This document shows positions 6,036-6,187 of a DNA stretch of 6,187 nucleotides, piece by piece. The notes under the pieces were generated by a model that had not been told where the DNA came from, did no database searches, and worked only from the letters and a program-made list of their open reading frames with translations. Source of the stretch: Myxococcota bacterium (lineage in GTDB: Bacteria; Myxococcota; Polyangia; GCA-2747355; JAKLHH01); the NCBI GenBank assembly GCA_022710245.1, contig JAKLHH010000485.1:1-6187 (forward strand). Direction: 5' to 3'. Position 1 is the first letter of the stretch. Each line of letters opens with the position of its first letter. The translations under genes and the position numbers were made by a program.

Positions 6036-6052
6036 GGTCGGTCGCACCGACC
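6036..6052 (+). terminator. Candidate transcription terminator hairpin after the SGNH gene
   Basis: GGTCGGT (6036-6042) and ACCGACC (6046-6052) form a perfect 7-bp stem with a CGC loop, 11 bases after the operon's last stop codon. There is no following T-run, which is common for terminator-like hairpins in high-GC genomes but leaves function unproven. Confidence 0.5.
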
Positions 6053-6187
6053 CACCTTGGAGACACCCGTCCCGACCAGCGCGGTTGCCAGAGCCAGCCC
6101 CTGCGGAGAGGCGCGTGGTCGAAGCCGACGGAATCGCTCGAGGGCGAGCTGGCGCGCCCGTTGCACCACACGCTCCGGGAACACCCC
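6053..6187. other. Right-edge sequence without a supported gene
   Basis: No ATG and no convincing coding pattern is seen. A GTG at 6115 opens a + frame to the window edge, but its codons (GAA, GGA, CGA, GCT, GTT, GCA) do not match the GC-ending usage of the genes here. The reverse strand is also open, so the end of a convergent gene cannot be excluded. No tRNA arms are recognisable. Confidence 0.4.

Noticed and set aside
4636..6171. A 511-codon open frame on the - strand opposite the SGNH gene.
   Set aside because: It is antisense to a gene with clear AlgJ/AlgX motifs, and its product is Arg/Glu/Leu-rich with no recognisable domain.
6060..6187. A possible tRNA or gene start at the right edge, on either strand (a TTCGACC-like loop on the reverse strand).
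   Set aside because: The bases flanking the loop do not pair as a T arm, no other arms are found, and no start codon with fitting codon usage is present.

Overview
The window is very GC-rich (roughly 70% or more by eye, with almost all third codon positions G or C). All convincing genes lie on the + strand and are tightly packed. Composition and gene style suggest a high-GC Gram-negative bacterium, perhaps a myxobacterium such as Anaeromyxobacter; this is an inference, as no taxonomic marker is present.

Layout: (1) bases 1-1472 hold the 3' part of an AcsA-type acetyl-CoA synthetase cut by the left edge; (2) 1494-1739, a small DltC-like acyl carrier protein; (3) 1742-1879, a 45-residue single-pass membrane microprotein with a GTG start, resembling DltX and ending in SIYARF; (4) 1905-3191, a DltB-like membrane-bound O-acyltransferase (MBOAT 1); (5) 3216-4616, a second, AlgI-like MBOAT (MBOAT 2) whose last six residues are FLYFQF; (6) 4617-4815, a non-coding gap rich in GC hairpins; (7) 4816-6024, a membrane-anchored AlgJ/AlgX-type SGNH acyltransferase; (8) 6025-6187, a perfect hairpin just after the last stop, then sequence with no supported gene.

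Together this reads as a complete cell-envelope or exopolysaccharide O-acylation machine built on the Dlt plan: activating enzyme, carrier protein, shuttle microprotein, MBOAT and periplasmic transferase. In the Dlt paradigm an MBOAT moves an acyl group from a cytoplasmic carrier thioester to the tyrosine of a C-terminal hexapeptide (roughly FxYxxF), which passes it to a serine of an extracytoplasmic transferase. The motif sits either on a microprotein (DltX) or at the C-terminus of the MBOAT. This operon appears to hold both forms side by side, with an acetate-activating enzyme where DltA would be. The likely cargo is acetyl or another short acyl group; the polymer acceptor cannot be read from the window.

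A separate oddity is a 45-base nested palindrome at 996-1040, embedded in frame in the acsA-like gene. It carries unusual A/T-ending codons and adds about 16 residues relative to remembered AcsA homologues, so it looks like a small palindromic element that inserted into a protein-coding gene.
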